Shown here in pieces: positions 11,501-23,530 of a stretch of 64,000 nucleotides of DNA (within the stretch, counting starts at the first letter, position 1; every line of letters starts with the position of its first letter). This stretch comes from Rhizomys pruinosus (taxonomy: Eukaryota > Chordata > Mammalia > Rodentia > Spalacidae). Under the pieces are notes generated by a model. That model worked only from the letters and a program-made list of their open reading frames with translations, ran no database searches and was not told the origin of the DNA. The stretch is from positions 3,790,063 to 3,854,062 of the forward strand of contig VZQC01006244.1 of the NCBI GenBank assembly GCA_009823505.1, read 5' to 3'. Position numbers and translations under genes: made by a program.

Positions 11501-13930
11501 ACATTTTTCTGAAGAACATCAACATTAATGCGAAATATTGTTTGTATGATGACTCTTCTCATACAGCAAGCAGAATAACTCAGAAAGCTTTAAAGTTGTG
11601 GTAGATATACAAACTTCTATTTACATAGGAAAATTTAATTGACCTTTGTAAGATACAACTTTAACAAAATCAACAAAATATTTTTGCTACTTAACATGAA
11701 TAGGTAGTATTTTCATGAAATTGTCCTCTCTCAATCCTTAAAAATACCATTGGGATTATTCCCATTTTACAGGAGAAACTGGGTGACAGGGAGTAATAGG
11801 ACTTGCCCAAGAACACACAGCTAATGTGTGATGTGGCTAGATACACATCCTGTCAATCAGCAATCAATAGGTATTTTATAATCGTCTTAACTCATGTGAT
11901 CATGTTTCCTTGAATGAGAGACAAGTTTACAGTACGGTGGTCCCATTAAATTATATACAATGTGTATACACACACATACACACACACAACGTGAAACCAG
12001 TTTGTGCAAGATTCTCCTTGATGATCATATAAGGATGAGATGGACTAATGGCACATGCCTAGGAACATATCCCAGTTGTTAAGGGACACAAATCCATATA
12101 GATTTACTTTCAATATATTGCAACATTTTTAATAGAAATGGCTCTCTTAACTAATTTGGACATGTAAATTATCCTTTAAAATATCTTATGGTAGTGTCAC
12201 TTTTTCCAAGAGAAAAATGAAATTTTCCAAGTTTGAGATCTCTTTTTATATAATGCTATTTTTAAAAATTTAAAATAACTTTCTTTTAACATATCACTAG
12301 TCTTCCCAAAATAATCATAAGATCCATGTTTTAAATTTATTTGTGGTACAATTAGTACATGTACATAGGGATGATGTTGGAAAATTTTTTTAAATCAGTC
12401 TACATTATTCCTTGGTAGAAGTGGAAATGAATTAAAATATCCAAAATATCTTTAGAATAAACTATACTGAATAATAAGAAAATACCTCACACAATATTCA
12501 CATGAATGCCTACACATACACTTGAGTGCAGGAGGTTGTCTCTGAGCACACTCACATAATCAACATATTATATTAAAGTTTCCTTTGCTTAAGGAAGATA
12601 GTCACGCTTGAAGCAAGCATATCAGCATGAGCTGGCATACATTAAACATAAAAGCCAAGTTTTACTCAAATTGAAAGTTATGAAAATCCATGTGAAGGAA
12701 AAACTTCAAATCAGGGCTTAGTGGACATCGTGGAACTACCTTTCTCCACCACCACTTCTTAGTGAGTCCTTGCATCTTTCATCCTGTGTACTCAAATTCC
12801 TTATAATCAGTTACAGATTGTGCAGAAAAGTAGAGTGCTTGCTTAGTCAGCTTTCTCCTCAAATATTAAATATTGAGAAAAGTTTCAGAAAACCTGTTCC
12901 TGATACAGAAATAAGCTGATGTGTGTGATTTCACTGCCTGGGCACAAACATGCCTTTAGAGAAGTCAGCGGCTGAGAAACTAAGAATCGGACACAAAAAG
13001 CTCCCATGGAAGCAATGATAGGATTGCACTGGTGGGTTGGGGAGGTGAAGGAGTAATGAGGAAGCTTCACACCAAGCAATTATTGGGCTCAACTTGTCCT
13101 TGGGTGTAATACCAGGTATGGCTATGGGAGCGATGGGATAGAGCTTACCACAGGGGAATGGTTGGATCCTGCCTCCAACACCTCCATAACCATGGCAAGG
13201 CCCGGCCAAGGGGAGCCACATCCTGTCACAGGTATGCCTGATCCAGCTATATGAGCTACAGGAGCCCACCTTCTATCCTCGCTAACTTCTGAGATGGAAT
13301 CCAAGAGCTTCATTAAAACTTTTCATTTGGGTACTTCTTGGTCATCCTGACAAAACAGTGTTTTCTGGATAAACATTTGTTACTGAGAATGAATATAGAT
13401 CAAATGGAAAAGAACAACAAACAATAAGATCAAATAAAGTGGGCCACCTTGAGAGGCTCCTCCACTGACAGAACACGTGTGATCAAAACACAATCTCATT
13501 TGTCATGTGTGGCTCTCTGTTGATCATGTTGCTGGAAGGATAAGTGAGCTCTATGGAAAGACATTTATCTAAATTATCCTGATAACCTGCCATCACTCTG
13601 AGTAAAAAGAAAAAAAGCGAGAAGAAAGGCCAGTCTGCACAGAATGCCATGCAATTCGGACTAACTGTGGAAAAACATAAAGGTCCATCCAGTAAGCAGA
13701 ACTTCATGTACTTATGTGTATATGGTAAGCTCCAATCTAACAACCTAAGAGTTGTCTTGGTGACTAGTTATTCAATTCTTAGAAACTCCATCCGAATCCT
13801 TATAATGCATAAAGTTTAATATAAACTCAGACTGGTCTCTGGTTCACTGATAGAAAAGCCAGTTACCAGATTGTAAACAAATATAAGTAACGTCTGAGAG
13901 ACTGTGCTGACAAGTAGATAAGGAGATAAA
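8565..13930. other. Long repeat-poor stretch, no gene seen
   Basis: About 5.4 kb without any SINE, LINE or coding frame I can identify. Small features are a C-run after (AAAAC)n near 10263-10310, a short (CA) patch at 11968-11989, and very AT-rich DNA from 11500 to 12600. Frames of 60-110 codons (for example 12931-13269 minus) have no recognisable features. Confidence 0.5.
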
Positions 13931-13939
13931 TGTAGAGTT

Positions 13940-15160
13940 TCTCTTAATTAGCCTTTCTTAATTAAAAACAGCAGCAGCACTGTGATCAAAATGAACTCTT
14001 GGTGGGAGAGTGGTCACTTGGTCTTCTGGGTATCACTTGAGGAAAATTAGATTTTCCCCCCTCTTTCTAGGATAAATTGTGCACTAAAGAAGGAATAAAT
14101 GGTGTCTGTGAGCAGCGTCCCCTTGGTTTTTATCTGCCTGAGATGGATGTGCTTCTTGCCGTTTGCAGAATGGTGTGGGGGCAGACTTAGCCATCATTAG
14201 CACCCCGGGATGGATCCAACTCACTAATTACTTATGCTGTCCTGGTTCACTGAGATTTAAGTACCAAGTCAATCCCATTATCTGCAGTCTCCCAAGCTTG
14301 CCAAAGCCATCCGTCTTTCATGGAAAAGAAGCACAAGGGTTATCAATTGGGCCCTGCAAGACTTGGGATTTTCCTACTTCGGGAGAAGGCAAGATTAGTG
14401 GAGACTCAAGTCCTGGCCCCTCTAAGCCGCACTTTGGATGTGATAAAAGTAAATAAGGTGACAATTATCCATATGTGAGAAAACTGGGAGGGGAAAAGAG
14501 AGAGAGGGAGGGGAAGGGAGAGAAGAAGAAGAGATTTAAACGCGCTGGAAAGGATGGCGGCCTGCTGTGATGTCCTTCAGCCTGAGGTTTCAGGCGGTTT
14601 TACATCACCTCTGAGCTACAAATGATAATTCATCTGTTCCTCACATGATCATATATACTCAGAAATCAGGAATTAAGGTATTCCGAAGGCCTGTGGCCCC
14701 CTGGGGGGAGAACGATGGCTGAGGAGCACGATCGAGTGAGAAGCGGCTCTGGGAGCCTCTAGAGAGGGTTCCACTTCCGCTCGAGTCCGTGAGTCTGTGG
14801 GCTGCAAGGCCAGGCCTCCTCCTCTGCTTGGGTCGGGTGATTGGCACCTGCTCTGCGGAGGGGAAGGGCCTGGCAGCTATTGGCAGCACTGTCACGTTCA
14901 TTTGCACACTTTACGAAGCAGCAGTGTGGCTACTAATACAAAAAAGAATCTTGGGAGCAGCGTGACATCTCTTGGAATGGAATATTTGTCTTTACAAATG
15001 ATTGCTCTGCTGCCAGCACTTGACACGGTGCTCGCAAACATGTGTAATTGTTGGAAGTGTAATGATGATTATTTGCATATTTAATGTTCAAACACTACTG
15101 AAGAAGCAACCTAGGCTAAACCTTTTAGGGGAAGATTTGAATATGTTCAGCATCAGCTTG
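13940..15160. promoter_or_regulatory. Candidate conserved noncoding/enhancer-like block
   Basis: No recognised repeats. It holds several TAAT cores, an octamer-like 'atttgcat' at 15071-15078, polypurine at 14488-14535, and locally higher CpG at 14520-14860. This is inference from composition and motif density only; no alignment was possible. The frames at 14163-14456 and 14797-15084 have no recognisable domains. Confidence 0.25.
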
Positions 15161-15164
15161 AGGA

Positions 15165-15655
15165 GTCCCAGGAAGTAGGAGGGTGATGCAGGGCAACGGC
15201 AGGGATAATTGGCTTAAAGTACAAGCACACCACCCTGGCTGGGTGCTTTTATTCAGGGACACAATAGCACTCTCCAGGCCCATGGGGGTGGAAGTTCACC
15301 AACACCCGAAATGTGCTTTCTCTTGGCTCTGATTCAAACATAAACTGCAAGACGCTCTGTGTCAGCCTGGTTTTACATTAACCAACTGTGAATCCAAGAA
15401 CAGGAGCCAGGAAATAGGCATGCGAGTTTTGTTGGTTGGAGGAGAGAGGATATACACTGAATTCATTACACTGTGTAGCCACTGTTAGGGGAAAACGTCC
15501 ATCCAGCTCTGATGCCCTAAGAAACCATTCTGGGGGAGCAATCTAGCTGAAAATTAAAATGCTACCACATTTCAGTTTGTAGGGAGAAAGCTTAGTTCAC
15601 TTAGCAGGTTCAATGCTAAGTGTCCTTTAGCTTTTATTCAGTAGGCCCTTGTTCT
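15165..15655. other. No gene seen
   Basis: Unique-looking sequence with nothing assignable. Confidence 0.4.
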
Positions 15656-15658
<3 letters not shown>

Positions 15659-15699
<41 letters not shown>

Positions 15700-15732
15700 T
15701 CTCTCCCTCTCTTCCTCCCTCCCTCCCTCCTC
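15659..15732 (+). repeat. (CT)n microsatellite with (CCCT)n end
   Basis: (CT)n from 15659, then interrupted CCCTCT and CTCC units to 15732. The strand is all pyrimidine. Confidence 0.95.
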
Positions 15733-15825
15733 TCTTTATTAAAATCTTCCTTAGAAATAAGATACAGTGGGCAATCTAAAAGACACAAGCACATCTTTTC
15801 CTAATTCTTGAGCTGCTTAAATTTG

Positions 15826-15895
15826 TTTGCGTTGTGGTTGGTGCTGGTAGTGGAACCCAGGCTACTGCATCTGCTGAGCACTCCATTCCTGGCTA
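15826..15895 (-). mobile_element. ID-like tRNA-derived SINE fragment
   Basis: 'gtgctggtagtggaacccag' followed by 'tgctgagcactcca' matches, in antisense, the B-box to A-box order of ID-type SINEs. It is short and diverged. Confidence 0.4.
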
Positions 15896-15899
15896 CCTC

Positions 15900-16735
15900 C
15901 CTGTCTTCCTCTCTTAACTATAAATTTAAATGTACCCATGTGGGGCTAAGGTGTGAAGTTAAACACGTCCTCATTTTGTTAGCCGCATGTGACCACAGGA
16001 GTTTGCAAGGTTCCCTGATGATTCTTGGGAGCAGCTTTCTAGCCCAGCATCCCTTTGTGGAAATGTTCAAAACTTGCACTTGTGGGGTATAAATCGTGTA
16101 CCGTCACACAATGTCTTAAGGTTGACAAGCCCTCAGAACTCAGAGCCCTGTCTCCTTGCCAGTCTGTCTGATAGACGCTCCCAGCAGGGCGACCTGTGCT
16201 TTCCCACACATGTGAACACATCTTGAACAACTTGAGATATGGAGACCTAGCAGCCTGCTTAAAATCAGCAGGAAAGGAGGTTTGAGACGGTGGTAATCAT
16301 TGCAGGGAAGGCGTATCTTGCTGGAATCAATAGACTCATTTTTGATAATGTAGCCACTTGATCTGGTAAATTGGCCTTTCACCTGTAGTGAACAACTTCA
16401 ACTGGAGACTTTTTGAGCTATTAGATGCCTCTTACTTAGAGGCTATCCTGTTCTTATCTTTCAAAATATGTCAAATAATTAGTTTTTGAGTTTAGTGTTT
16501 TCTCTACTTCCTTTCCCTCCTCTCCCGCCTCATTTCCCACCTCTACTCCGTTTTCTAAACTCCTCCCCAAGTACCAATCCCAGTCCTACCACCATCTCCT
16601 CACTAGGAACCACGTGGTCACACCCCACTGTTCATCACTGACATTTTCAGTTGTCTGATAGTGCTGTATACCACTCGTTTATTTATTGCCTTGGAAATTT
16701 ATTTTATGTATTTTTATTTTTTAATTTAATTTTTA
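15900..16735. other. No gene seen
   Basis: Nothing assignable. 16500-16680 is C/T-rich and could be an old LINE-1 tail in antisense. Confidence 0.35.
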
Positions 16736-16739
16736 TTTA

Positions 16740-16913
16740 TTTATTTTTAAGGGATTCGCAATGTAAGAGCACAGTTGTTTTCAGATCACATTGACGTTGC
16801 TCAGTTGGCCATACAATTAGGTAATTGCCGCTAGCATCCACAGATGAGGGATACCATTCGTCGTTTGTTTTTCTGGGACTGTGTTACTTCACTTAGCATG
16901 ATACCTTCTAGTT
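16740..16913 (-). mobile_element. LINE-1 3'-end fragment
   Basis: 'gcatccacagatgagggata', 'cgtttgtttttctgggactg' and 'cactagtttccatcca'-like phrasing match the ORF2 stop region of the minus-strand LINE-1 at 46.5 kb. The element is cut at 16913, where a B2-type SINE begins. Confidence 0.8.
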
Positions 16914-17146
16914 CCATCCATTTATGTATTTTTATTTTATTGTATGTATATGTGTATTGCCTGTATGTATGTAAGTGCATGCATGTTGCGCAATGCCCAC
17001 AGAGGTGAAAAGAGGGGTTTGCATACCCTGGAACTAGAGTTATGGACAGTTGTTAGCTGCCATGTGAGCACTGGCAACCGAACTCCAGTCCTCTGCAAAG
17101 CAGCCAGTGTTCTTAATCATTGAACTATCTCTCCAGCTCTGAAATT
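16914..17146 (-). mobile_element. Old B2-type SINE
   Basis: Minus orientation: T-rich tail, 'gtgcatgcatgttgcgcaat', 'ccctggaactagagttatgg', 'ccgaactccagtcctctgca', ending in 'ctatctctccagctc'. Full-length, but most CpGs are lost. Confidence 0.85.
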
Positions 17147-17149
17147 GAT

Positions 17150-19770
17150 TTTTAAACATCTGATAGATGAGTAAAGATGGCGGTCTCCATTTCTGACCCT
17201 ATCTCCTGTCTCAGCCTTGTGCTAAGGACTGGATTGGGGTTGACAGTGGTTCTAAGGAGAACTGTCTGTGGGCTCTGGACTGATTCACTTGCAGAGGATG
17301 ACTTTTGGCAATGTTAAGCTTGCATACACATCAGAAGACTTACTGTTAATATATTAAACAATACCTGCAGTGCACTGAGCATCAGGTGGAGATATCAAGC
17401 AACGGAAGTACTGGTAGTGAACAAGTCTATAGCTTCAGATTCATTTGTCAAAATTACCACAGTGATCTGATGAAATGGGCACCACTATGATTAGACAGAG
17501 AAATTGAGCCATGGAGAAAATACGTTACAATTCCATTGTTTCTCAGACCACAAAGCTCATGAGCAGGGTCTGAGCATACCAGTGTATGCCCTAATACAAT
17601 GCATACTACAACATGGGATTGTAAATTAGACTTTCCATATAATAATTCTGAGTCTTAGATTTAGATGTGAAAGCCATTCTCTTCTCCCTGATTGCTCTTT
17701 GGGAGTATTGTAAGATTCTGCTTGCCACTTTATCTGCCACTTTATGAAAAAACTCATCAGAAATGGAGGTCATCTTTACTGACACCCTAGACCAGTTCAA
17801 TTCTCCCCTATAATACAGAGTACAGAAAGCTAAGGGAATTATTTTTAATATAATATTAAAATAACCCTTGGGAGGCAGAGTTGAATTTTATTCCTTGTTA
17901 AATTCTTTGAAGAGCTAAGTATTTAAAAACATATGACAATAATTAGCCACATTTCTTTAGGGGTTTGTTGGTTTGACCTTAGCCTTTTAATCTGTCAAAA
18001 TATGCTAATCAGCCCAACAGACAGATAGATAAAATGTGGGGCGCATGGACTGGCAAGGAGAGAAGGAAGAAAGAAAGAGAAGAAGAGGGGGGGAGAGGGT
18101 GGTCCTGGTCCCTAGTCATCGTGGGGCCCCTCTGCTGAAAGGGTCAGAGCTACGAGAAAGACAAAGAAGCAAGTAATGATTTTTTTTCCCAGCTTTACAA
18201 GGCAAGTGAGTTTGTGTGTGTATGTTCCAGAAATCTTTCACTGTGAGCTCAGAATTGAAAGTTGCTGATGAGATGGAGATGGCATCCAATGTCCTAATTT
18301 AAGATTCAGATGTATGGTGCCAGCAGTTCCAACTGAACACCTTATGTCATTCTATGATTTTAGCAGGGATATTTACTGCCCACCGAGTAGTCACAGACGC
18401 TCCCACTTTCCAGCCTCGCTGTGTTTTTGTTGGTTGTGGGGTAGATGAGTGAGAAGGGTGTGTGTTATTTTTGAGTGACAGTACAGAAGAACAGATGTGC
18501 AACCTATCACATTTCTGTTCTGCTGCGGTGACTATGAAGCCTCCCTGGATTCAGATGGGATAGCTACCAGGTGAGGTACAAGAGAAGGACTTAGGGAACT
18601 TCACGTGGTGAAAGAGAAACCAAGAGGCCAAGGGCCCGGTCCGTCATGCCTTTATAGCCAGCTGCCTCACAGGGGCTAATCCCTTCCTGTAAGACCTACC
18701 TCACTTGGTGAGGAAAACATTAATCCCTTCACAAGGGTGGCCATCAATTCCCCACTGGACTCCACCCCTTAAAATTCCTAGTACCTTTCAGTACAGTTAC
18801 AATGGGGCCTGTCCTGTTTCAGTATTACAGCATCTTTAACATAGGGCCAAATGGCCATCAGTCAGTTAAATACAATATTAATAATATTTTTATTTTTCCT
18901 TATTTAAAAAGATAGAAATAAATATATTTCTACATGTTATTCAATGCTGCCTGTCCAAGTCATACATAAATGGTCAGTATTCAGTGCTGGGGAAAGCCTT
19001 AGGAGCCGGAGTAGAAAAACTAATGAAGAGGTTCTGAATCAATTCTATATGCTGGATTACAGCTATATTTAGGAAAAAGCATAGAACATGTGTGGGATGT
19101 GGCACTAAGGCAGCCCATAGCAAGCACCACATGCTATTCAAGGTTATTTACTCTGTTAACTTTCCCACTAAAACTAAGGCTTTATTGGGATAGGAAGATA
19201 ATCATGGGCCTTTGTCTTTGTAAAAGATAACGCTTGTGGTGGAGAACTGCTGGCCACTCAAGGAACCAATTTTCCTCTTAACTTTCTGCTGTCTTTTCTC
19301 AAGGTCACCTCCTCTTCCTCTGAATTTTGAAGGCTGTGTCATCCTCGGTTTCCTTCCCTCACCTTCTACGTGACACATGTGCATTCAAATTCTTTTCTGT
19401 AATTTCATCATTATCTTTAAGTCTAACCATGACCGACTCAGCACATCCTCCTTCGGGAGGCTTCTGTAGATGTCCGTGGCTATCTCTGGCTCTCCACTCT
19501 CACCATCAGGATGTCTATCTTCAGACTCTGTAAATTCTGAATTCTGTCCTAATGCTTTATGACATGTCTCTCACTTATCCAAAAACTGTGGAGGCCAAGA
19601 CTGAAGCCTCCGTTTTTCTCTAATTTTTAGTCCCTTCCTTCTAGAATTTCTGTACTCCTGTCCCAGGGTGTTCAAAACTTAATTCTGCATCCTACTCTCT
19701 ATCACTTGGACATAATTTCCTCCTAAAGGCTCATGTGTCAGAACCATAGTCTCCAACATGGCAGTATTGA
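17150..19770. other. No gene seen; purine tract at 18055-18100
   Basis: Mostly unique sequence. A GA/GGG purine tract lies at about 18055-18100. 18640-18860 has the feel of an old DNA transposon, but I cannot place it. No frame above 70 codons. Confidence 0.4.
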
Positions 19771-19773
19771 GAG

Positions 19774-19812
19774 GTAGCAGGGGTGGGGGTGGGGGTGGGG
19801 GGTGGGGTGGTG
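19774..19812 (+). repeat. G-rich (GGGGGT)n tract
   Basis: Seven or more runs of 4-6 G separated by single T or TG. It satisfies the simple G-quadruplex pattern on the plus strand. Confidence 0.85.
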
Positions 19813-19898
19813 TTGACCATGAGAGAAATAAGTCACCTCGATAATATAAGGTATAAGGCGCATTTTGTTCCTGTCATAACACTAGGACAGATCTATAA

Positions 19899-19921
19899 TA
19901 TATATATATATATATATATAT
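19899..19921. repeat. (TA)n microsatellite
   Basis: About eleven TA units; self-complementary. Confidence 0.9.
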
Positions 19922-19924
19922 CAG

Positions 19925-20170
19925 AACCTGGCTCTTCCCTGTGCTCTGACTTTTATTCTTCCCAGCTTCCCTCCTTCTCTGTGCTCCAGCCATGATGCCA
20001 TCCTCCACGTATAAGGTACTGACATGACCAAGCCATGAGTACTTCACCAGAGGCTCAGCCAGCAGGACCACCTGATTTAAGATACTCAGTTTCCAGAACC
20101 ATGAGCTAATAAATCAATTTCCTCTCTTTATAAAGTACTCCACCTCAGGTATTTTGTGACAACAGACAAC
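19925..20170 (+). mobile_element. Possible old DNA-transposon or LTR fragment
   Basis: 'cagtttccagaaccatgagc', 'taataaatcaatttcctctc' and 'caggtattttgtgacaac' follow the end order of an ancient mammalian element I recall but cannot name. Low confidence. Confidence 0.3.
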
Positions 20171-20174
20171 GAAC

Positions 20175-20770
20175 AACATTCAATGTACTCTTCCCACAAA
20201 GCAGTTCAGTAGAATCACACTATCTAGCTGGCTGTTGAATCATTTCCATCCTTTAGTCAGCAGGCCCTGTGAAGACTCATAGTTCTCAATTGTGCTCAGG
20301 TGAGCCACCTAAGCATTGCTTCACCTTTGGTATTGTCTCTTGCAATTTCATTGTTGACATTATTACCTATGAGATATTTCTAAGTGAAGACCTGAAATTA
20401 ATGTGTCTGCAGCTTAAATCCTCAAGAGATACCTCACAGCTTGCAAGGTCAAGGCCCGACTTACCTCTCTATGTGGCAGAGCTACCCTTGTGCCCCGCAC
20501 TAGCTTTCTGGCAGCTCCCTGCAGGCTGTGCTCTGTTGTCTCACTCAAGGTCTTTACAGAAGTTTCTTCTCTTCTTATTCCTCTGCTCCTTTCTACCCTC
20601 ATGTGAAGCCCCAGGTCAGGGACCAGCAGGTTTCTAACACCTTCCCTAACCAAATATTTACTGTTAGCAAACTCTTTATAGGGTTACATCACAGTCCTAC
20701 AACAACTGTACAGAATTGGAAACTGAGGCTTGATATGTTTCAGAGTCAGAGGAAGTCTGCTAGTTGATGA
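20175..20770. other. No gene seen
   Basis: The 122-codon frame at 20269-20637 has no recognised features and is opposed by an equally open antisense frame. Confidence 0.4.
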
Positions 20771-20774
20771 AGGA

Positions 20775-21055
20775 TCAAAAGACCCAAAGCTGGGACTGGT
20801 ATCACAGGACTGCAGTCTTAGCTACTCGGGAGGCTGTGTCAGGAAGACTGCAAGTTCAGGATCTGCCTGAGCAACTTGCTGAGATCCTGTCGCAAAATAA
20901 ATAAATAAATAAATAAATAAATAAACAAGAGGTATAATATTGTTTAGGGGTAGAGTGCATGTCTAGCATTCATAAGGCCCTAGGTTCAATCCTCAGTACT
21001 GTAAAATAAATAAATGAATTAAATGAATAAATAGATAAATAAAATTTCAAAGTGC
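20775..21055 (+). mobile_element. 7SL-like plus ID-like composite SINE (B1-dID-like)
   Basis: A B1-like part ('gtcttagctactcgggaggc', 'gagatcctgtcgc') ends in (AAAT)n at 20896-20925. It is followed by an ID-like tRNA part ('ggggtagagtgcatgtctag', 'ccctaggttcaatcctcagt') and a second (AAAT)n tail. This is either a dimeric SINE or an ID inserted into the first tail. Confidence 0.6.
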
Positions 21056-21059
21056 AAAG

Positions 21060-22690
21060 TCAATTAGGGGTGTTTCTCAACTATAATTCCTGAAGTCCTC
21101 TAGGAGAGATTAGATCTGTTTTGTGTGTAGACTCTTCCTTTGCCCTTTGCCTGTTCTTAGGCAGGTATATCACATTAGGGAGGTTGGTTGTAATCTTCCA
21201 TAGGTCTTCCATCTAGTTTTGAGAAGTCACTTTACTGTGCCCACGTACACATACCACACAGACATACAACACATTCAAAAACCAAAATTCACTTAATATC
21301 TCTGCATTAAGTTTCTGCTTTTGTTGGAGCTGTTGGAGGACCTGTGAACTCAAAGCCTCATTTTATCTTCACAATCTATATTGTTTTGTGTTCTGGTCAA
21401 CCTGGCTTTTTTTTTTTTTTCAACATTGAAATGCTGATCATCTAAAAAGTATTTTATTTTATTTTTTCTTCTAAAAATATTTTAAATGCTCAATTTTATA
21501 AGTTACCTACAATTGTAGGATCCATGAATAAAGGGGTCATGTTGATTTGGGCGATGAGGTTATGGACAAAGTACTGAGTTCAAGTTACATGTATGCCTCT
21601 GATTAGCTGTGGGTGTAGAAACTGTTAGAACAGCTCCATTCCTTCCCTTTACACATTTCCAAGATAATAGGTATCTAAACCCTGTGAAAAATTATATCCT
21701 AATACAAGAGACCACTCTCTACTATATTGAATTTTACCAAGACACTTCTTCTAGATGACATTTCTAGGTTTTAAGATGCATTGACCTGGTAAGTTTTCTT
21801 CTTCATTATTCTTAGTATTGGAACCTAAGGGCAAAGATGATACAAAATTGCCCAAACATTTAGAGCTCACTATGCTCCAGAACTGTATCTACCCTTTCAA
21901 ACGTTTGGGTTGATATAGTGGGCTGACTCTTTGATCTAGTCATGCCAAGTGGATTTTCAGTTCTTAGAACCCAGAACCCAGAATAATTAATGTGGCCAGA
22001 TCCAAACAGAAGTGCATTTGCTTTTCCATCTTTTCCACACTTGATTTGCTCCCAAACAAGGCTGAGAGGTAAAGCTTAAAATCACATCCAACATTTACTT
22101 ATTTTCTCATGAATACGGCCTGAGACACCTTTCCCCAAACCAGGTTATTCAACCTGTCCCCAAGGAACAAGGCTGTTGGTCTCCTCTGTCTCCTTGTGCC
22201 TTTCCTGTATTTGGCAGTCACAGCTTTCACACTGGAATTTCTCCCTTGCCTACATGATGGCGCTTCATCAAGCACCTTTGCTTCAAGCTGTTTGCCTCAA
22301 CTAAAGTGAACACCTCTTCCTCAGGATCTCAGACCTAGCTAGCTACCATTGGTTGGAAAGGTTTTCTTTCTGTTCCAGACTGAGACCTCCCCAGGCTCTG
22401 TATTCCTCAGCTAGGGAGGCTTCAGCACCTGAAGGCACTACGTAAGAGATTTATGCAATGGTGACTCAGATGAACAGGAAAGTCTTGCCCACAGCTCTGT
22501 GTTTTCCATTTTCTCCAAAACAGACTTCATAGTTTTGCTCGGATGCTTCTTATCCCAACATTTTGCTGACAGCTGGAATAATGAATATAGATAACTTTGA
22601 AATCAAAGCAAATGTGAGAGGACAAATTAAGCCTGCTTCTTATAACAGGTCTCATTATTTATTACACATTTACAAAATGCTAATTTTTAA
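21060..22690. other. No gene seen
   Basis: Unique-looking sequence with a T-run at 21409-21420. No convincing frame. Confidence 0.4.
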
Positions 22691-22696
22691 AAGAGA

Positions 22697-22800
22697 GTGT
22701 TCTGCTGTGGAGCCCTGACTAGCCTAGGCTTTGTGGGGATCTTCCTGCCTTTGCCTCCTGAGCATTCAGATTATAGATGTGAGCTATCTTTCCTAACTCT
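22697..22800 (-). mobile_element. Degenerate B1-like SINE
   Basis: 'gggatcttcctgcctttgcc', 'tcctgagcattcagattata' match antisense B1 landmarks. Old and short. Confidence 0.55.
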
Positions 22801-22986
22801 AAATTACAAAATCTTAACTTGATTTCTTATAATTCAGTTTATTTTAACACATGTGGAGCACATTATAGACAGGGTTGTATGGTAGATGGTGGAGAGATAC
22901 GAATATGGACATCACCCATCCTGGTACTGGAGAGTTGACAGTAGACAATACGATTTGGTGATACAGGATACTTGAAAGCAAAATTC

Positions 22987-23142
22987 TGGCTGGGAGTGGT
23001 GGCTCACGCCTTTAATCCTAGCAGTTGGGAGGCAGAGGCAGGTAGATCTCTGTGAGTTCAAGGCCAGCCTGGTCTACAGAGTGAGTTCCAGGACAGCCTA
23101 GAGCTACAGGAGGACCCTGTCTCAAAAAGAAAAAAAAAAAAA
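22987..23142 (+). mobile_element. B1 SINE with 13-bp target-site duplication
   Basis: Near-complete B1 with 'ggtggctcacgcctttaatc' and 'aggccagcctggtctacaga' and an A-rich tail. Flanked by 'gaaagcaaaattc' at 22974-22986 and 23143-23155, an exact duplication, so this is an L1-mediated insertion. Confidence 0.95.
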
Positions 23143-23275
23143 GAAAGCAAAATTCCATCAGAGCCCAAAGTAATAGAGGACATTTTTTTTTTAGAACTGA
23201 GGAACATTATTCCTCACTATTACACAGTGGTACAATTAAAATATGTTATTTGCCCCAACCCAAAACTATAGTGCA

Positions 23276-23516
23276 GGGGGCTGGAGAGATAGCCTAGTGG
23301 TTAAGAGCACCAGCTGCTCTTGCAGAGGACCCGGGTTCGATCCTCAGTACCCACATGGCAGCTGAGAACTGTCTGTAACTCCAATTCCAGGAGAACTCCA
23401 GCTCCAGGGGAATCCGAGACCCTCTTCTGACCTCCACGGCATTGCACAACACGGGTGCACAAACCACCTACATGCAGACAGTACATTCATACACATACAA
23501 CCCCCCCCCCCAAAAA
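23276..23516 (+). mobile_element. B2-type SINE with target-site duplication
   Basis: Begins 'ggggctggagagatagccta'. It has a tRNA-like A box (agcctagtgg), a B box (ggttcgatcc), 'ccaattccaggagaactcca', and a tail with a C-run before the A-run. Flanks 23262-23275 and 23517-23530 match with one mismatch. Confidence 0.93.
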
Positions 23517-23530
23517 AAAACTATGGTGCA

